From NCBI RefSeq assembly GCF_001836165.1, contig NZ_KV827648.1, forward strand, positions 151,076 to 215,075: a stretch of 64,000 nt of DNA, given 5' to 3'. The notes under the pieces were generated by a model. That model had not been told where the DNA came from. It saw only the letters and a program-made list of their open reading frames with translations, and searched no databases. Shown here in pieces: positions 7,816-16,195 of the stretch. Position numbers and translations under genes: made by a program. The stretch is from Corynebacterium sp. HMSC036D02. Lineage in GTDB: Bacteria > Actinomycetota > Actinomycetes > Mycobacteriales > Mycobacteriaceae. Within the stretch, counting starts at the first letter, position 1, and each line of letters opens with the position of its first letter.

Positions 7816-10001
7816 ATCCTGTTCTTCGTCTTTGCGGTGGCCACCGCAATCCACGGATCCTCCGGCCACGGGTGCTTGGGGTAGCGCCCGCGCATGTCCG
7901 CGCGCACACCGGCATAAGGCCCGGACCAGAAGCTCGCTAGATCATCGGTGACGGCGAGCGGCCGGCCGGCGGGGGACAGTAGATGGAATTGCACTCGGTG
8001 GCCGCAGTATTCGGGAGACTCCGCCAATCCGAAACACTCCTGCAACTTGATGGAGACCACTGGGCGCTCGCCGGACCAATCGATCCTCGCAGCACGTCCG
8101 GACGGAACTGGCAAACGTTCCGGTGCGAGCTCATCCAAGCGGCTAGCTTCGGGCCACGGCAGCAGACGCTGCAGCGCTGGATACATGTCTGGGCGCCCGC
8201 CAATCGCCAACTCATGCAGCTCCGGCTCCAGCCAGCTCAGGTCATCGCTGTCCACGTCTGGCCAGGGCTCACCGTATGCTTTATGCAGATGCCGCATACG
8301 TTCCCGCAGGTTCTGGGCCTTGTCGTTGAAGTGAAACAGGTTTAAACCCTGTCCGGAGTTGCGGAGCGCCTCCACCGCGTCATCACCGGAGACCTTCACT
8401 GGCGTCTCCGACAACACGATGGCGCCTGCCGCACGCACCCGCACGCCGCGCACTGTGGAGCCGTCGAGAAAAGCTCGGGTTTCCTCCGTCACGCCGACGA
8501 TGTCGAGCGCGTCCTTCTCCGCGATGGGCACTGCTTCACGAATGATGGCGTTTCCAGATTGCGCCAACGACACCTCCGCCACCGCCAACCAGTCGTGACC
8601 ATCCTCGAGAAACCGCGCACGCGTACCGCTGGCGAGCAAAAACTCCTTGTCACCCACGCGCTTAGCCACGAACTCCGGGAAGGCGCTAGCGACCACCACG
8701 CCTGGGTCCACCGGACCTTTGTTGGGCACCAAGCGGGCCAGCCGCTTCGGATCCGAATCATCCAGCCGGGCAATCGTCTGTGCTGCCCCCGCGCCGTACT
8801 TTAACAGTGCCGCGCCCCACCGTGGGTGCGTCGGCAGCAGCGCCAGCTCTTCTCCAGCATCGAGCAGATCTAGGGTGCGGTGGGCGTCGGCAAGCGCGGC
8901 CTTCGGCGGTTGATCAAGCAAGGGGAAGTCCGGCCCTGCGCCCCAACAATCCATGAACAGCGCCGCCTGCGTGAGGTCCGCGGAGAGAATCTCTGGAATC
9001 ACGTGTGGGGAAAAGTGCTGGTAGTCCTCCTGTGAATAGCAGCGGATGACGGTACCGGGCGCCTCACGTCCGGCACGTCCGGCGCGTTGATCGGCGCTGC
9101 TTTTCGACGTCGACACCGTCACCAACCCACTCATCCCGCGCTGCGCATCTCGCTTGGGAACGCGAGATAGCCCAGCATCGACGACGGTGCGCACACCCGG
9201 CACGGTCAGTGAAGATTCCGCGATGGACGTCGCTACCACGATGCGCTGCTCTCTGGTGTAAAGCGCAGCGTCCTGCTCCTGCGTGGTCTGGCGGCCGTGG
9301 AGCGGAAAAACGTTATGGCCGCTCAATGCATCACACACCAGGTTGACCTCGCGCACGCCGGGAACAAAGACCAGCGTGGACTCGTGCTGCCGCGCGGCAA
9401 CCTTGGCCACGCCTTTCCAAAAGTCCCGATCGCCCGCGGCACGTCCTGGAATCGGTTCATAGGAGAGGCTGAGCGGGTACGTTACCGCCTCAGTGGAATG
9501 GATCGGAGCCCCTCCCATGAGCTGGGAGAAGCGGGAGGCGTCGACAGTCGCGGACATGGCAATAACCCGAAAATCATCGCGGAGCTGCGCCAACTCCAAG
9601 CACATGCCCAGTACCAGATCGGTATCGAGCTGGCGTTCATGAACCTCGTCGATGGCCACGGCGGAAATCCCTTCAAGTTCCTGATCCCGCAACAGTCGGC
9701 GCAACAGCACGCCGGGGGTAACAAACTCGACGTCTGCGCCTTTGCGGGAATCACCGCGTACCGCATAGCCGATGCGCTGGCCTGACAACTCCTGAAGGCG
9801 GTTTGCCGCCGCACGCACAGCTACGCGGCGCGGCGCGGTAACGAGAACCTTGCCCTCTACCTGGTTGGCCAACGCCGGTGGAATAAGCGTGGTCTTACCC
9901 GTGCCGGGCGGAGCCTGGACTACGACGTGACCGGCGGAAGGCAGAGAATCAATGGTTTCCAGGACGGGAAGTCCTGTGCCGATCGCCTTGAGATCAAACA
10001 T
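7812..10001 (-). CDS. hrpB: ATP-dependent helicase HrpB
   Basis: This 729-residue DEAH/DExH-type RNA/DNA helicase has the HrpB layout. The Walker A motif QAPPGTGKTT is at about residue 29, the DEVHER box near 117, motif III SAT (AMSATV) near 148 and motif VI QRAGRAGR near 305. The helicase core is followed by HA2-like and HrpB C-terminal domains that include the conserved YPKHPWPEDP tail. HrpB helicases may remodel RNA, but their cellular role is poorly defined. The ATG at 10001 is chosen for its fit to family N-termini. It overlaps the upstream acetyltransferase gene by 8 nt, so the two probably share a transcript. Confidence 0.9.
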   Translation of the reverse strand: MFDLKAIGTGLPVLETIDSLPSAGHVVVQAPPGTGKTTLIPPALANQVEGKVLVTAPRRVAVRAAANRLQELSGQRIGYAVRGDSRKGADVEFVTPGVLLRRLLRDQELEGISAVAIDEVHERQLDTDLVLGMCLELAQLRDDFRVIAMSATVDASRFSQLMGGAPIHSTEAVTYPLSLSYEPIPGRAAGDRDFWKGVAKVAARQHESTLVFVPGVREVNLVCDALSGHNVFPLHGRQTTQEQDAALYTREQRIVVATSIAESSLTVPGVRTVVDAGLSRVPKRDAQRGMSGLVTVSTSKSSADQRAGRAGREAPGTVIRCYSQEDYQHFSPHVIPEILSADLTQAALFMDCWGAGPDFPLLDQPPKAALADAHRTLDLLDAGEELALLPTHPRWGAALLKYGAGAAQTIARLDDSDPKRLARLVPNKGPVDPGVVVASAFPEFVAKRVGDKEFLLASGTRARFLEDGHDWLAVAEVSLAQSGNAIIREAVPIAEKDALDIVGVTEETRAFLDGSTVRGVRVRAAGAIVLSETPVKVSGDDAVEALRNSGQGLNLFHFNDKAQNLRERMRHLHKAYGEPWPDVDSDDLSWLEPELHELAIGGRPDMYPALQRLLPWPEASRLDELAPERLPVPSGRAARIDWSGERPVVSIKLQECFGLAESPEYCGHRVQFHLLSPAGRPLAVTDDLASFWSGPYAGVRADMRGRYPKHPWPEDPWIAVATAKTKNRI

Positions 10002-10617
10002 CGAGATCTTGGCGCTCCCACCTATCCTCGTTGCCCTCCAGCGTGCGTACCACACGCCCCGGTGAGCCCAGGACCAGCGAGTTATCGGGGATATCCTTAG
10101 TCACCAGTGTGCCTGCTCCCACGACGCAGTTCTTGCCGATTGTCACGCCCGGCAACACAGTGACATTGGCACCAAACCACGTGTTATCGCCGACGCTGAT
10201 AGGCTTCGCAATCTCCCAACCTTCTGCCCGCATCTCATGATCGTTGACAGGATGCCCCACGGTAATAAGCGAGCAGTTCGGACCAATCATGACGTGGTCC
10301 CCGAGGGTTACAGGCGCCTGTGCCAGGATCGTCGCACCAAAGTTGATGAAGACGCCCTTTCCGATGGTCACATTGCAGCCATACTCCAAGTTGAGCGGGA
10401 CGTGCAGCCCGGGAACCTCGGACTCCGGCGAAAACAGCTCCCGCAAGATCTCCCTCGCGCGCTCTGGATTGGTGTTGTGCAGCTCATTGAGCTCCTTGAC
10501 CAGCAGGAAGCCGCGTCGATGTTCGGTGCTGACCTCCTCGTTGACACCGGGCATGAACCACTGCCCGCTGGTCATGCGTTCAAAGGATCCGCGATCCGCC
10601 AAGTTCTCCTGTGACAT
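9994..10617 (-). CDS. Maltose/galactoside O-acetyltransferase-like enzyme
   Basis: This 207-residue cytoplasmic protein belongs to the left-handed beta-helix acyltransferases and transfers acetyl from acetyl-CoA to a sugar hydroxyl. An N-terminal maltose-acetyltransferase-type domain (about residues 10-60) precedes hexapeptide repeats (about 75-185). The catalytic-type His sits in the loop LITVGHPV, as in LacA/Maa. The length is normal for Maa. The ATG at 10617 lies 6 nt after TATTCT on the minus strand, predicting a leaderless mRNA. It overlaps hrpB, which is probably co-transcribed. The acceptor sugar cannot be predicted. Confidence 0.88.
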   Translation of the reverse strand: MSQENLADRGSFERMTSGQWFMPGVNEEVSTEHRRGFLLVKELNELHNTNPERAREILRELFSPESEVPGLHVPLNLEYGCNVTIGKGVFINFGATILAQAPVTLGDHVMIGPNCSLITVGHPVNDHEMRAEGWEIAKPISVGDNTWFGANVTVLPGVTIGKNCVVGAGTLVTKDIPDNSLVLGSPGRVVRTLEGNEDRWERQDLDV

Positions 10618-10717
10618 GGCAAAAGAATAGACATGTTGGGGTGGAAATGTCGATTGCGTCGGCATATCGGCGTAGGCTCAGACGTTGACACGTTAACAAA
10701 ATGTGAAAGGTATATCT

Positions 10718-11255
10718 ATGGCGAAAATCGGCATCATCCTCGGCTCTACCCGCGACGACCGCGCCGGGCTGGCCATCGCTCAGTGGGTCACCGACCTCGC
10801 TCAGGGGGGGCGACGTGGACTACGAGCTCATCGACCTTAAGGCTTTCGACGTTCCGATCCTCACCTCCTCCGTTGTTCCTATGGCGGCAAACAAAAACTA
10901 TGAGGACCCGAATGTGCAGGCCTGGTCCGATGCTATCGATTCCTGCGATGCCTTTATCTTCGTCACCCCGGAGTACAACCACTCCGTGCCGGGCGCTTTC
11001 AAGAACGCCGTCGATTCCCTAGGTGCCGAGTGGGTGGCCAAGCCGATTGCTTACGTGGGCTACAGCTTCAGCGGCGGCATCCGCGCGGTAGAGGCGTGGC
11101 GCCTCATCATGGCGAACTTCTCTATGAAGCAGCTGCGCACCCAGCTGGATATCTCGCTGAATACCGACATGAAGGATGGCACCTTCACCCCGGCTGATTT
11201 CAAGGTCGGGATCGTCGAAAACATCTGCGCCGAGCTGGAAGAAGCCCTATCCTAG
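10718..11255 (+). pseudogene. NADPH-dependent FMN reductase, frameshifted at a G7 tract
   Basis: The reading starts at ATG 10718 as MAKIGIILGSTRDDRAG, the flavodoxin-like FMN-binding start. It then meets a run of seven G residues (10804-10810). The rest of the enzyme, including TPEYNHSVPGAFKNAVDSL, continues in another frame up to the stop at 11253-11255. One G fewer would restore a normal protein of about 178 residues. The intact family reduces FMN or quinones with NADPH. A GAAAGG ribosome binding site precedes the ATG. The change could be a real frameshift mutation, slip-strand phase variation or an assembly error. An internal GTG at 10815 could give only a truncated, FMN-site-less product. 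Confidence 0.8.
11248..11253 (+). promoter_or_regulatory. Leaderless -10 box for the SDR gene
   Basis: TATCCT lies 7 nt before the SDR ATG at 11261, inside the last codons of the broken flavin reductase gene. The SDR could therefore be expressed independently of the upstream pseudogene. Confidence 0.5.
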
Positions 11256-11260
11256 GGCGC

Positions 11261-11953
11261 ATGGAAAAAGTAGCAGTCGTTACAGGAGCGTCCTCGGGGA
11301 TTGGGGAGGCGTCGGCAAGAGCGTTGGCGGCTGACGGCTGGCATGTCGTCGTCGGCGCGCGGCGCGTGGAGCGCCTTGAGGCCCTCGCGAACGACATCGG
11401 CGGCGAGGCCTATGCCCTCGACGTCACTTCGGACGAATCCGTAGCCGAATTCGTTTCCCACCTCGACCGCGTTGACCTCTTGGTCAACAACGCCGGTGGC
11501 GCGAAGGGCCTGGAGCCCCTCGTGGAGACCACCATCGAGGATTGGCAGTGGATGTATGAGGTCAACGTCCTTGGCACCGTTCGCATGATCCAGGCACTCA
11601 TGCCGAAGCTGCGAGGCGGGCTCATTATCAACATGGGCTCCGTGGCCGGGTGGAACGTCTACGAGGGCGGTTCCGGCTACAATGCCGCCAAGCATGGCGT
11701 CCGCGTGATTTCTCGTGCACTGCGTATTGAAGAGCACGGCGTTCGCGTTACCGAACTCGACCCAGGCCGTGTAGCTACAGAAGAGTTTTCCCTCAATCGC
11801 TTTCGGGGCGACAAAAAGCGTGCCAATGCCGTTTATGACGGCGAGCTCAACCTCACCGCAGAAGACATCGCTGAGGCAGTGCGTTGGGTGGCGTCCCTGC
11901 CGGAGCACGTCAACATTGACACCATGACTATTAAGCCGCGTGCGCAAAGCTAA
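11261..11953 (+). CDS. Short-chain dehydrogenase/reductase, YdfG-like
   Basis: This 230-residue classical SDR carries the Rossmann motif VTGASSGIG at residues 7-15, NNAG near 75, a catalytic Ser (MGSVAG, about 128) and YNAAK (about 142-146). The fold and C-terminal region resemble YdfG-type NADP-dependent 3-hydroxy acid or serine dehydrogenases. It acts in the cytosol on a small alcohol or ketone that I cannot specify. It follows the frameshifted flavin reductase by five bases. A TATCCT box 7 nt before the ATG suggests its own leaderless promoter. Confidence 0.9.
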   Translation: MEKVAVVTGASSGIGEASARALAADGWHVVVGARRVERLEALANDIGGEAYALDVTSDESVAEFVSHLDRVDLLVNNAGGAKGLEPLVETTIEDWQWMYEVNVLGTVRMIQALMPKLRGGLIINMGSVAGWNVYEGGSGYNAAKHGVRVISRALRIEEHGVRVTELDPGRVATEEFSLNRFRGDKKRANAVYDGELNLTAEDIAEAVRWVASLPEHVNIDTMTIKPRAQS

Positions 11954-11985
11954 TTTACCTGTTTCGCTGCAGGTGAGATGCCTCT

Positions 11986-12014
11986 TATAGTGGCATGCGT
12001 TAGTGAAAACGCAT
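11986..12014 (+). promoter_or_regulatory. Promoter and palindromic operator before the LysE-type exporter
   Basis: TATAGT at 11986-11991 is a good -10 box. It is followed at 11995-12014 by a perfect inverted repeat, ATGCGTT-N6-AACGCAT. The palindrome covers the likely transcription start, a classic position for a repressor. Confidence 0.55.
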
Positions 12015-12033
12015 GTGAGTATGGGGGTGTTAG

Positions 12034-12681
12034 GTGGCTTTCAGCGCCATAGTGGCCTTGATGGGTGTGTGGTTCGCGGCGATGGCTTCGCCGGGGCCAG
12101 ACGTGGTGCAGATTATTCGTTTGGGCGCACGCTCTACGCGCGCGGCGGTGTGGGCCGCAATCGGTAGCACCACCGGCTTGATGCTGTGGACCGTTGCTTC
12201 GCTAGCGGGGCTTACCGCATTGATTTCGGCGCATCCGGAAATCCTGGTGGCGCTGCAGGTTGCCGGCGGCAGCTATCTGCTGTGGATGGCATTTTCTGCA
12301 ATAAGCAGCGGCATCAAAGAGCGTCGTGCTCCAGCAACCATCAATCCGCAACCGCGCGGGTTTACCCCGGACGGCATCATCAGACTCGGCACGGCGTACC
12401 GCATGGGCCTAGTCAGCGATCTTTCTAATCCCAAGGTACTCATCTTCTTCGGCGCTATTTTCGCCAACTTCATCGATCCGGGCATGGGATTGAGCGCGAA
12501 TGCCACGGTTGGCTCTGTGTTGATTATTGAAAGCCTCATCATTTTCGTCGGCGTTGCGTTGTGCACCCGTGCGGTGGCGAAGTGGATGGCAAAGAATTCC
12601 GCCGGGGTAGATATCTTCAGCGGAGTCGTGTTTGCCCTGCTTGGCATCATCATTCTGGCAGAGGGAGTTCTTGCGCTTTGA
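12034..12681 (+). CDS. LysE/RhtB family amino-acid exporter
   Basis: This 215-residue protein has six predicted membrane helices and the RhtB/LysE hallmark ASPGPDVVQIIRLG near residue 17. The second conserved segment, SNPKVLIFFGAIFANF, is near 130. Members export amino acids or homoserine-lactone-like compounds. The GTG at 12034 is preceded by GGGGGTG, and the gene has a 5' leader with a palindrome at the predicted transcription start. The downstream S4 gene begins 19 nt after its stop but appears to have its own leaderless promoter. The substrate is not predictable. Confidence 0.88.
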   Translation: MAFSAIVALMGVWFAAMASPGPDVVQIIRLGARSTRAAVWAAIGSTTGLMLWTVASLAGLTALISAHPEILVALQVAGGSYLLWMAFSAISSGIKERRAPATINPQPRGFTPDGIIRLGTAYRMGLVSDLSNPKVLIFFGAIFANFIDPGMGLSANATVGSVLIIESLIIFVGVALCTRAVAKWMAKNSAGVDIFSGVVFALLGIIILAEGVLAL

Positions 12682-12700
12682 GCTGGGTATGCTGGTCAAC

Positions 12701-12979
12701 ATGCTAGAAGTCTCAATTAAGGGAGAATCCATTAAGCTCGGCCAGTTCCTCAAACTGGCCTCCTTGGTCGCCACCGGGGGTGAGGCCAAAGAACTCATCG
12801 AGCAGGGGCAGGTCACCGTCAATGGGGAGGTGACTAAGCAGCGCGGAGCAACGCTGGCGCTTGGCGACGTCATCTGCGTCTCCGACACCTGCGCCCGCGT
12901 CGTCGAAGACGACGACGATTATTTTGATGAAGCCACCGCCGATGATGACTTCGACCCGGAGAAGTGGAGGAACCTTTAA
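12701..12979 (+). CDS. S4-domain RNA-binding protein
   Basis: This 92-residue protein is built around a single S4 RNA-binding domain (about residues 8-65: IKLGQFLKLASLV, LIEQGQVTVNGEV, LALGDVI). It ends in an acidic tail (VVEDDDDYFDEATADDDFDPEKW). Small S4 proteins of this kind (YaaA/RqcP-like) bind rRNA or stalled 50S subunits. TATGCT at 12688-12693 lies 7 nt before ATG 12701, favouring this start over the in-frame ATG at 12689. Its TAA overlaps the next gene's ATG (TAATG), suggesting translational coupling to the VOC protein. Confidence 0.85.
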   Translation: MLEVSIKGESIKLGQFLKLASLVATGGEAKELIEQGQVTVNGEVTKQRGATLALGDVICVSDTCARVVEDDDDYFDEATADDDFDPEKWRNL

Positions 12980-13683
12980 TGCCTGCATTTGAAGCAGAAG
13001 TAGGAATGCCCTACTGGATTACCCTGGCCAGCTCTGATGTGAAAGCCTCCGAGAAGTTTTACTCGGCCGTGCTGGGCTGGGAATTCGAAGATGGCATTGC
13101 TCGGCTGCAGGGCCTTCCCATCGCAGAAATTGTTCCGGGTCAGGACACCTGGGCTACCTACTTCCTCTCCCGCGACTTGGAAGCCGACTGCGCCCGGGTT
13201 GAACAACTCGGCGGAAAAATCCTCGCTTTAGGTGCCCCGCTGGCGCTCGTACTCGATAAGTCCGGTGCCATGTTTGGTTTGACGCAGCCGGAGCTCGACC
13301 GCTTTGTCGCCGGTGGTGAGCCTGGCACACCGGTGTGGCACGAGCTGACGGTCTCGGATGATTTCCACTCCGCGCTGGACTTTTATGGCGAGCTCTTCGA
13401 TTGGGAAATCCGCGGCGATGAGCATTACGCGGTTGCGGAGGAAGAAGGCGCTGCCTTCGCTGGATTCTGGCACGCGGAAGGTTTGCCGAGCTTTTGGCAA
13501 ACCTACTTGGGTGTGCGGGATATTGACCAGGCAGCGAAGGCTGTTACGGACAATGGTGGGCAGATTATCCGCGAGCCCCACGATTCGCCATTCGGCCGCC
13601 TGTGCTTGATTGAGGATTCCACGGGCGCGGCACTTACCTTGTGTGAGGTCGAGGATGCCCCCGAAGAACCCATCGAGCTCTAG
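12979..13683 (+). CDS. VOC family protein with two glyoxalase-like domains
   Basis: This 234-residue protein contains two vicinal-oxygen-chelate modules (about residues 8-110 and 118-230), as in CFP30B/27-kDa-antigen-like proteins of actinobacteria. Each starts with a beta strand of the YWITLASSDVKASEKFYSAV or VWHELTVSDDFHSALDFYG type. The fold binds metal or small hydrophobic ligands such as antibiotics, and the exact function is unknown. ATG 12979 overlaps the S4 gene stop. A GGAGG-like site lies 7-10 nt upstream. It is the second gene of a compact five-gene operon that ends with two drug exporters. Confidence 0.85.
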   Translation: MPAFEAEVGMPYWITLASSDVKASEKFYSAVLGWEFEDGIARLQGLPIAEIVPGQDTWATYFLSRDLEADCARVEQLGGKILALGAPLALVLDKSGAMFGLTQPELDRFVAGGEPGTPVWHELTVSDDFHSALDFYGELFDWEIRGDEHYAVAEEEGAAFAGFWHAEGLPSFWQTYLGVRDIDQAAKAVTDNGGQIIREPHDSPFGRLCLIEDSTGAALTLCEVEDAPEEPIEL

Positions 13684-13948
13684 AGTCACGGAGGTAGTTC
13701 TCCGCATACCTCTTGGCAATGTCTCCACCTACGGAGAGATTGCAAAAGTGGCAGGGGTCGGCCCGCGGTATGTGGGTTGGGGAATGTCGAAAAGCGCGGA
13801 TCTGCCCTGGTGGCGGGTGGTCAACAGTACCGGCCGCGCCCACACCTCTGCCGCCCAGGCCCATTGGGATGAAGAAGGAATCCCGCACCGCGGTGACCGC
13901 GTGGTGCTCTCTGAGTGCGGGCTGGATGCGGCGGATCTGGGAGGGTGA
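13655..13948 (+). CDS. Alkyltransferase-like protein (ATL)
   Basis: This 97-residue protein is the DNA-binding domain of the MGMT/Ada family (TEVVLRIPLGNVSTYGEIA, a helix-turn-helix with the Arg-finger region). The alkyl-acceptor PCHR motif is replaced by PWWRVVN, so it cannot accept an alkyl group at Cys. ATL proteins bind O6-alkylguanine and hand it to nucleotide excision repair. The gene overlaps the VOC gene by 29 nt and abuts the first SMR gene. Start 13655 matches the usual family N-terminus. Confidence 0.87.
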   Translation: MPPKNPSSSRVTEVVLRIPLGNVSTYGEIAKVAGVGPRYVGWGMSKSADLPWWRVVNSTGRAHTSAAQAHWDEEGIPHRGDRVVLSECGLDAADLGG

Positions 13949-13950
13949 AA

Positions 13951-14301
13951 GTGCGCGCTTGGCTCTTTTTGAGCATCGCCATCTTCAGTGAGGTGTTGGC
14001 GACACTAAGCCTCAAAGTGGCGCTGGAGTACCCTGCGGTCTATATCGTGGTGGTGGCGGGTTACGTCGTCGCTTTTTCCGCCCTGCACCAAGTGTTGCGC
14101 TGTGGCATGCACGTGGGTGTGGCCTATGGGATTTGGGGCGCAACCGGAGTGGTGCTTACCGCAGGGCTGTCCGCATACCTTTTTGGCGAACAGCTCACGC
14201 CGCTCATGCTGGTGGGCATGGGCTGCATCATCGTCGGCGTAGTTTGCGTAGAGATGGGCGGCCGGGCGCCGAAGACAACGCTCGTGGAAGTGGAGACATG
14301 A
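13951..14301 (+). CDS. Small multidrug resistance (SMR) protein, first of a pair
   Basis: This 116-residue protein has four membrane helices. The essential Glu of SMR transporters is present in helix 1 (AIFSEVLATLSLK), and the family motif VGVAYGIWGATGVVLTA lies in helix 3. SMR pumps exchange protons for cationic lipophilic compounds or guanidinium. I choose GTG 13951 because GGAGGG lies about 6 nt upstream; GTG 13945 overlaps the ATL stop and is an alternative. It is directly followed by a second SMR gene with a 4-nt overlap, as in heterodimeric pumps such as EbrAB or YkkCD. Confidence 0.88.
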   Translation: MRAWLFLSIAIFSEVLATLSLKVALEYPAVYIVVVAGYVVAFSALHQVLRCGMHVGVAYGIWGATGVVLTAGLSAYLFGEQLTPLMLVGMGCIIVGVVCVEMGGRAPKTTLVEVET

Positions 14302-14606
14302 TCTGGTTATCCCTTGCCATCCTCATCGAAGTTGCTGGCACTTTGGGCCTGCGCATGCTGGCCGTTCACGGCCAGAAGGCATGGGTGGCGTGGGTCGTCG
14401 TGGCCTATGTGTCCTCTTATGCTTTCTTGTCGTTGGCGCTTCGGCAGGGCATACCGCTAGGCGTGGCCTATGGAATTTGGACTGCCTCGGGCGTAGCGCT
14501 TACTGCTCTTTTGTCCTTCATGCTTTTCCGTGAGCCTTTCACCTGGTTTAAGGTCTTAGGGGTCGCGCTGATCATTGGTGGAGTTCTTCTAGTCGACATG
14601 GGGTAG
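14298..14606 (+). CDS. Small multidrug resistance (SMR) protein, second of a pair
   Basis: This 102-residue protein has four membrane helices. Glu in helix 1 (AILIEVAGTLGLR) and GVAYGIWTASGVALTALLS in helix 3 are conserved, so both partners keep the proton/substrate-binding Glu. The ATG overlaps the stop of the first SMR gene (ATGA). The pair probably forms an asymmetric dual-topology pump. Charged residues at the termini differ between partners, which fits opposite membrane orientation. It is the last gene of the S4-VOC-ATL-SMR-SMR operon and is followed by a terminator. Confidence 0.88.
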   Translation: MIWLSLAILIEVAGTLGLRMLAVHGQKAWVAWVVVAYVSSYAFLSLALRQGIPLGVAYGIWTASGVALTALLSFMLFREPFTWFKVLGVALIIGGVLLVDMG

Positions 14607-14628
14607 ACGACGATCCCTTCGTCGTTTT
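14607..14628 (+). terminator. Intrinsic terminator after the SMR operon
   Basis: The stem ACGACGA/TCGTCGT with a 5-nt loop is followed by TTTT. The 3' arm can alternatively pair with AAACGACG at about 14629-14636. This would also give a hairpin for the convergent HNH gene, so the element may be bidirectional. Confidence 0.6.
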
Positions 14629-14644
14629 AAACGACGGACCTTTC

Positions 14645-15922
14645 TTAGAAGGGGATCTCCTCTCCGCCTTCAGATCCCTTGTTCTCTGCCTTTTCTGTAT
14701 GTGCGTGGTTTACGGCTTCTTGTTGTTCTTTGTCTAGCTCAGTTTTAAGTTCTTGGGCCTCACGGTGTTTCCGGGCGCGGAATTCCTCAATATCTTGTGC
14801 CACACTTCGCGCCCAACGCTTGTTCTTAGGGGCTAGTGGTCCGGAAGGTTCGGTGATTGCCCACGTCCCATCCTCAAAAAGCCAGACCACATCCCCGGTA
14901 TCCGGGTCCAAAATATAAAAGGCCCGTCCGTCGGTCTTCATGTTGTGGTGATGCTGGCATAGCGCGACCATGTTGTCTGGGTGCGTTGGCCCGCCATCGG
15001 CGTAGTTAATACGGTGGTCCAACTGACATAGCCACGCAGGCATTCCGCAACCAGCTGCACGACAGGTGCCATCGCGGCCCTCAACGTATTTGCGTACCAT
15101 CGTGCTTGGTCCGTAGCTTTGAGAGGCTTCCGGCTTAGTGCTCAAATCCCTTTTTGTTTCGGCCTGCGCGGGGATATTGCCTAGCTGCCAGCCATGACCT
15201 TCTACATATACTGGTGCATCCGCGACATCACTAGCTTGATAGGCGTGGAGTACTACGCGGGCTGCTTCTGGCTCTACTTTCCCAGTGACGAGAAGGATGA
15301 GTGCTTCGGCCATCGACACCTCATGCTTTTCGGCCGCTGCTTTAATAGCCTCATGAATAATGACCCCGATGCTGCTGTCAACTTCTAGTTCGATGGTGGC
15401 GCGCTGGGCGCGCGTGAGTATGGAATACCGGTTCTTCGGGCGTGTATCTTCCACCGCGATGGAGTCATCATGAACCTTGACCAGATCACGCATGCGGCGG
15501 CGAATCTGCGAGGTGCTGGGAAACGCCTGGTTGGGCTTCGTCGGAGTGAACCAACGGGCCAACGAAGTATCAATGGCAGCTACTACCTCTGGGGAAGGCT
15601 GACCCAGCTTAGCCATGACCTGGTCAATGGCAATCAAGGCAGGCAGGTCCAGCAAATAATAAGCATCTTGCAGGGCTTTGAGCTGGGGGAGTTCTCTAAG
15701 GCGGTAAATCCCCATGACTATGTGAGCAACTGCCCCGGCCGTTTTGCCGGTCTTGAGCCCAAGGCGCATACACGCTGTGTCTGAGTCTTCGTCCAAGGCG
15801 GGAAGGACGCTAGACCAGAACTCGTAGTCTGCTTGGCGTATGTCTTTACCTTTCATACATACTGGGTCGCTCGGATTGGAATGAGAAAAATAGGAAACAA
15901 CAACGTCTGAAGTGGAAGACAC
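14645..15922 (-). CDS. DUF222/HNH endonuclease domain protein (13E12 repeat type)
   Basis: This 425-residue protein has an N-terminal DUF222-like helical region (about residues 30-240). A C-terminal HNH nuclease module follows: CRAAGCGMPAWLCQLDHR, then DNMVALCQHHH at about 285-330, with Cys pairs that can bind zinc. The charged Glu/Lys-rich tail is typical. These proteins are multicopy in actinobacteria, often near mobile DNA, and their biological role is unresolved. The GTG start at 15922 has an AGGGGG site about 6 nt upstream. It is convergent with the SMR operon. Confidence 0.85.
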   Translation of the reverse strand: MSSTSDVVVSYFSHSNPSDPVCMKGKDIRQADYEFWSSVLPALDEDSDTACMRLGLKTGKTAGAVAHIVMGIYRLRELPQLKALQDAYYLLDLPALIAIDQVMAKLGQPSPEVVAAIDTSLARWFTPTKPNQAFPSTSQIRRRMRDLVKVHDDSIAVEDTRPKNRYSILTRAQRATIELEVDSSIGVIIHEAIKAAAEKHEVSMAEALILLVTGKVEPEAARVVLHAYQASDVADAPVYVEGHGWQLGNIPAQAETKRDLSTKPEASQSYGPSTMVRKYVEGRDGTCRAAGCGMPAWLCQLDHRINYADGGPTHPDNMVALCQHHHNMKTDGRAFYILDPDTGDVVWLFEDGTWAITEPSGPLAPKNKRWARSVAQDIEEFRARKHREAQELKTELDKEQQEAVNHAHTEKAENKGSEGGEEIPF

Positions 15923-16195
15923 TTCAACCCCCTACTATTGGTCGAGTTACTGCGAAGGGACGAACCCCCACCGTTCGAAATCCCTTTCGAAGTAAGAGCT
16001 TATTCGGTATCTCTGGGGGAGTCCATACCGCGGAAGGAAGTTGTGATTAAAGGGGTAAATGGGAAAACTGATGCTCCACGCTCTCTGTGGGATAAGAGCT
16101 GGATGAAACGAACATTCGAGACTTCCAGTAGGGGTTTAGGGCGTTAAAGCTCCAATTAGGGCTGTTAAAGCTGTGACTTGAGTTAATCTATACAA
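15923..16195 (+). promoter_or_regulatory. Intergenic region with tandem GTTAAAGCT repeats and a leaderless promoter
   Basis: No convincing gene lies in this 273-bp region. A possible 69-codon ORF at 15938 has no start signal or recognisable family. Two identical 9-bp direct repeats, GTTAAAGCT, occur at 16143-16151 and 16164-16172. They are 21 bp apart, two helical turns, so a protein could bind both on one face. TAATCT at 16184-16189 is followed 6 nt later by the GTG of the next gene, fitting a leaderless promoter. Confidence 0.5.

Noticed and set aside
7812..10001. Opposite-strand long ORFs within hrpB and other high-GC genes
   Set aside because: GC-rich codon bias creates long shadow frames; they show repeated Arg/Pro/Ser-rich translations without domains.
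10815..11255. Intact short flavoprotein starting at GTG 10815
   Set aside because: It would lack the FMN-binding N-terminus, which is present upstream in another frame; frameshift is the better explanation.
14645..15922. Homing endonuclease or mobile element from the HNH motif
   Set aside because: DUF222/13E12-type proteins are widespread and I found no inverted repeats or target duplications around it.
15938..16147. 69-codon ORF upstream of the beta-lactamase-fold gene
   Set aside because: No ribosome site, no TANNNT at the right distance and no recognisable protein features; it overlaps regulatory repeats.
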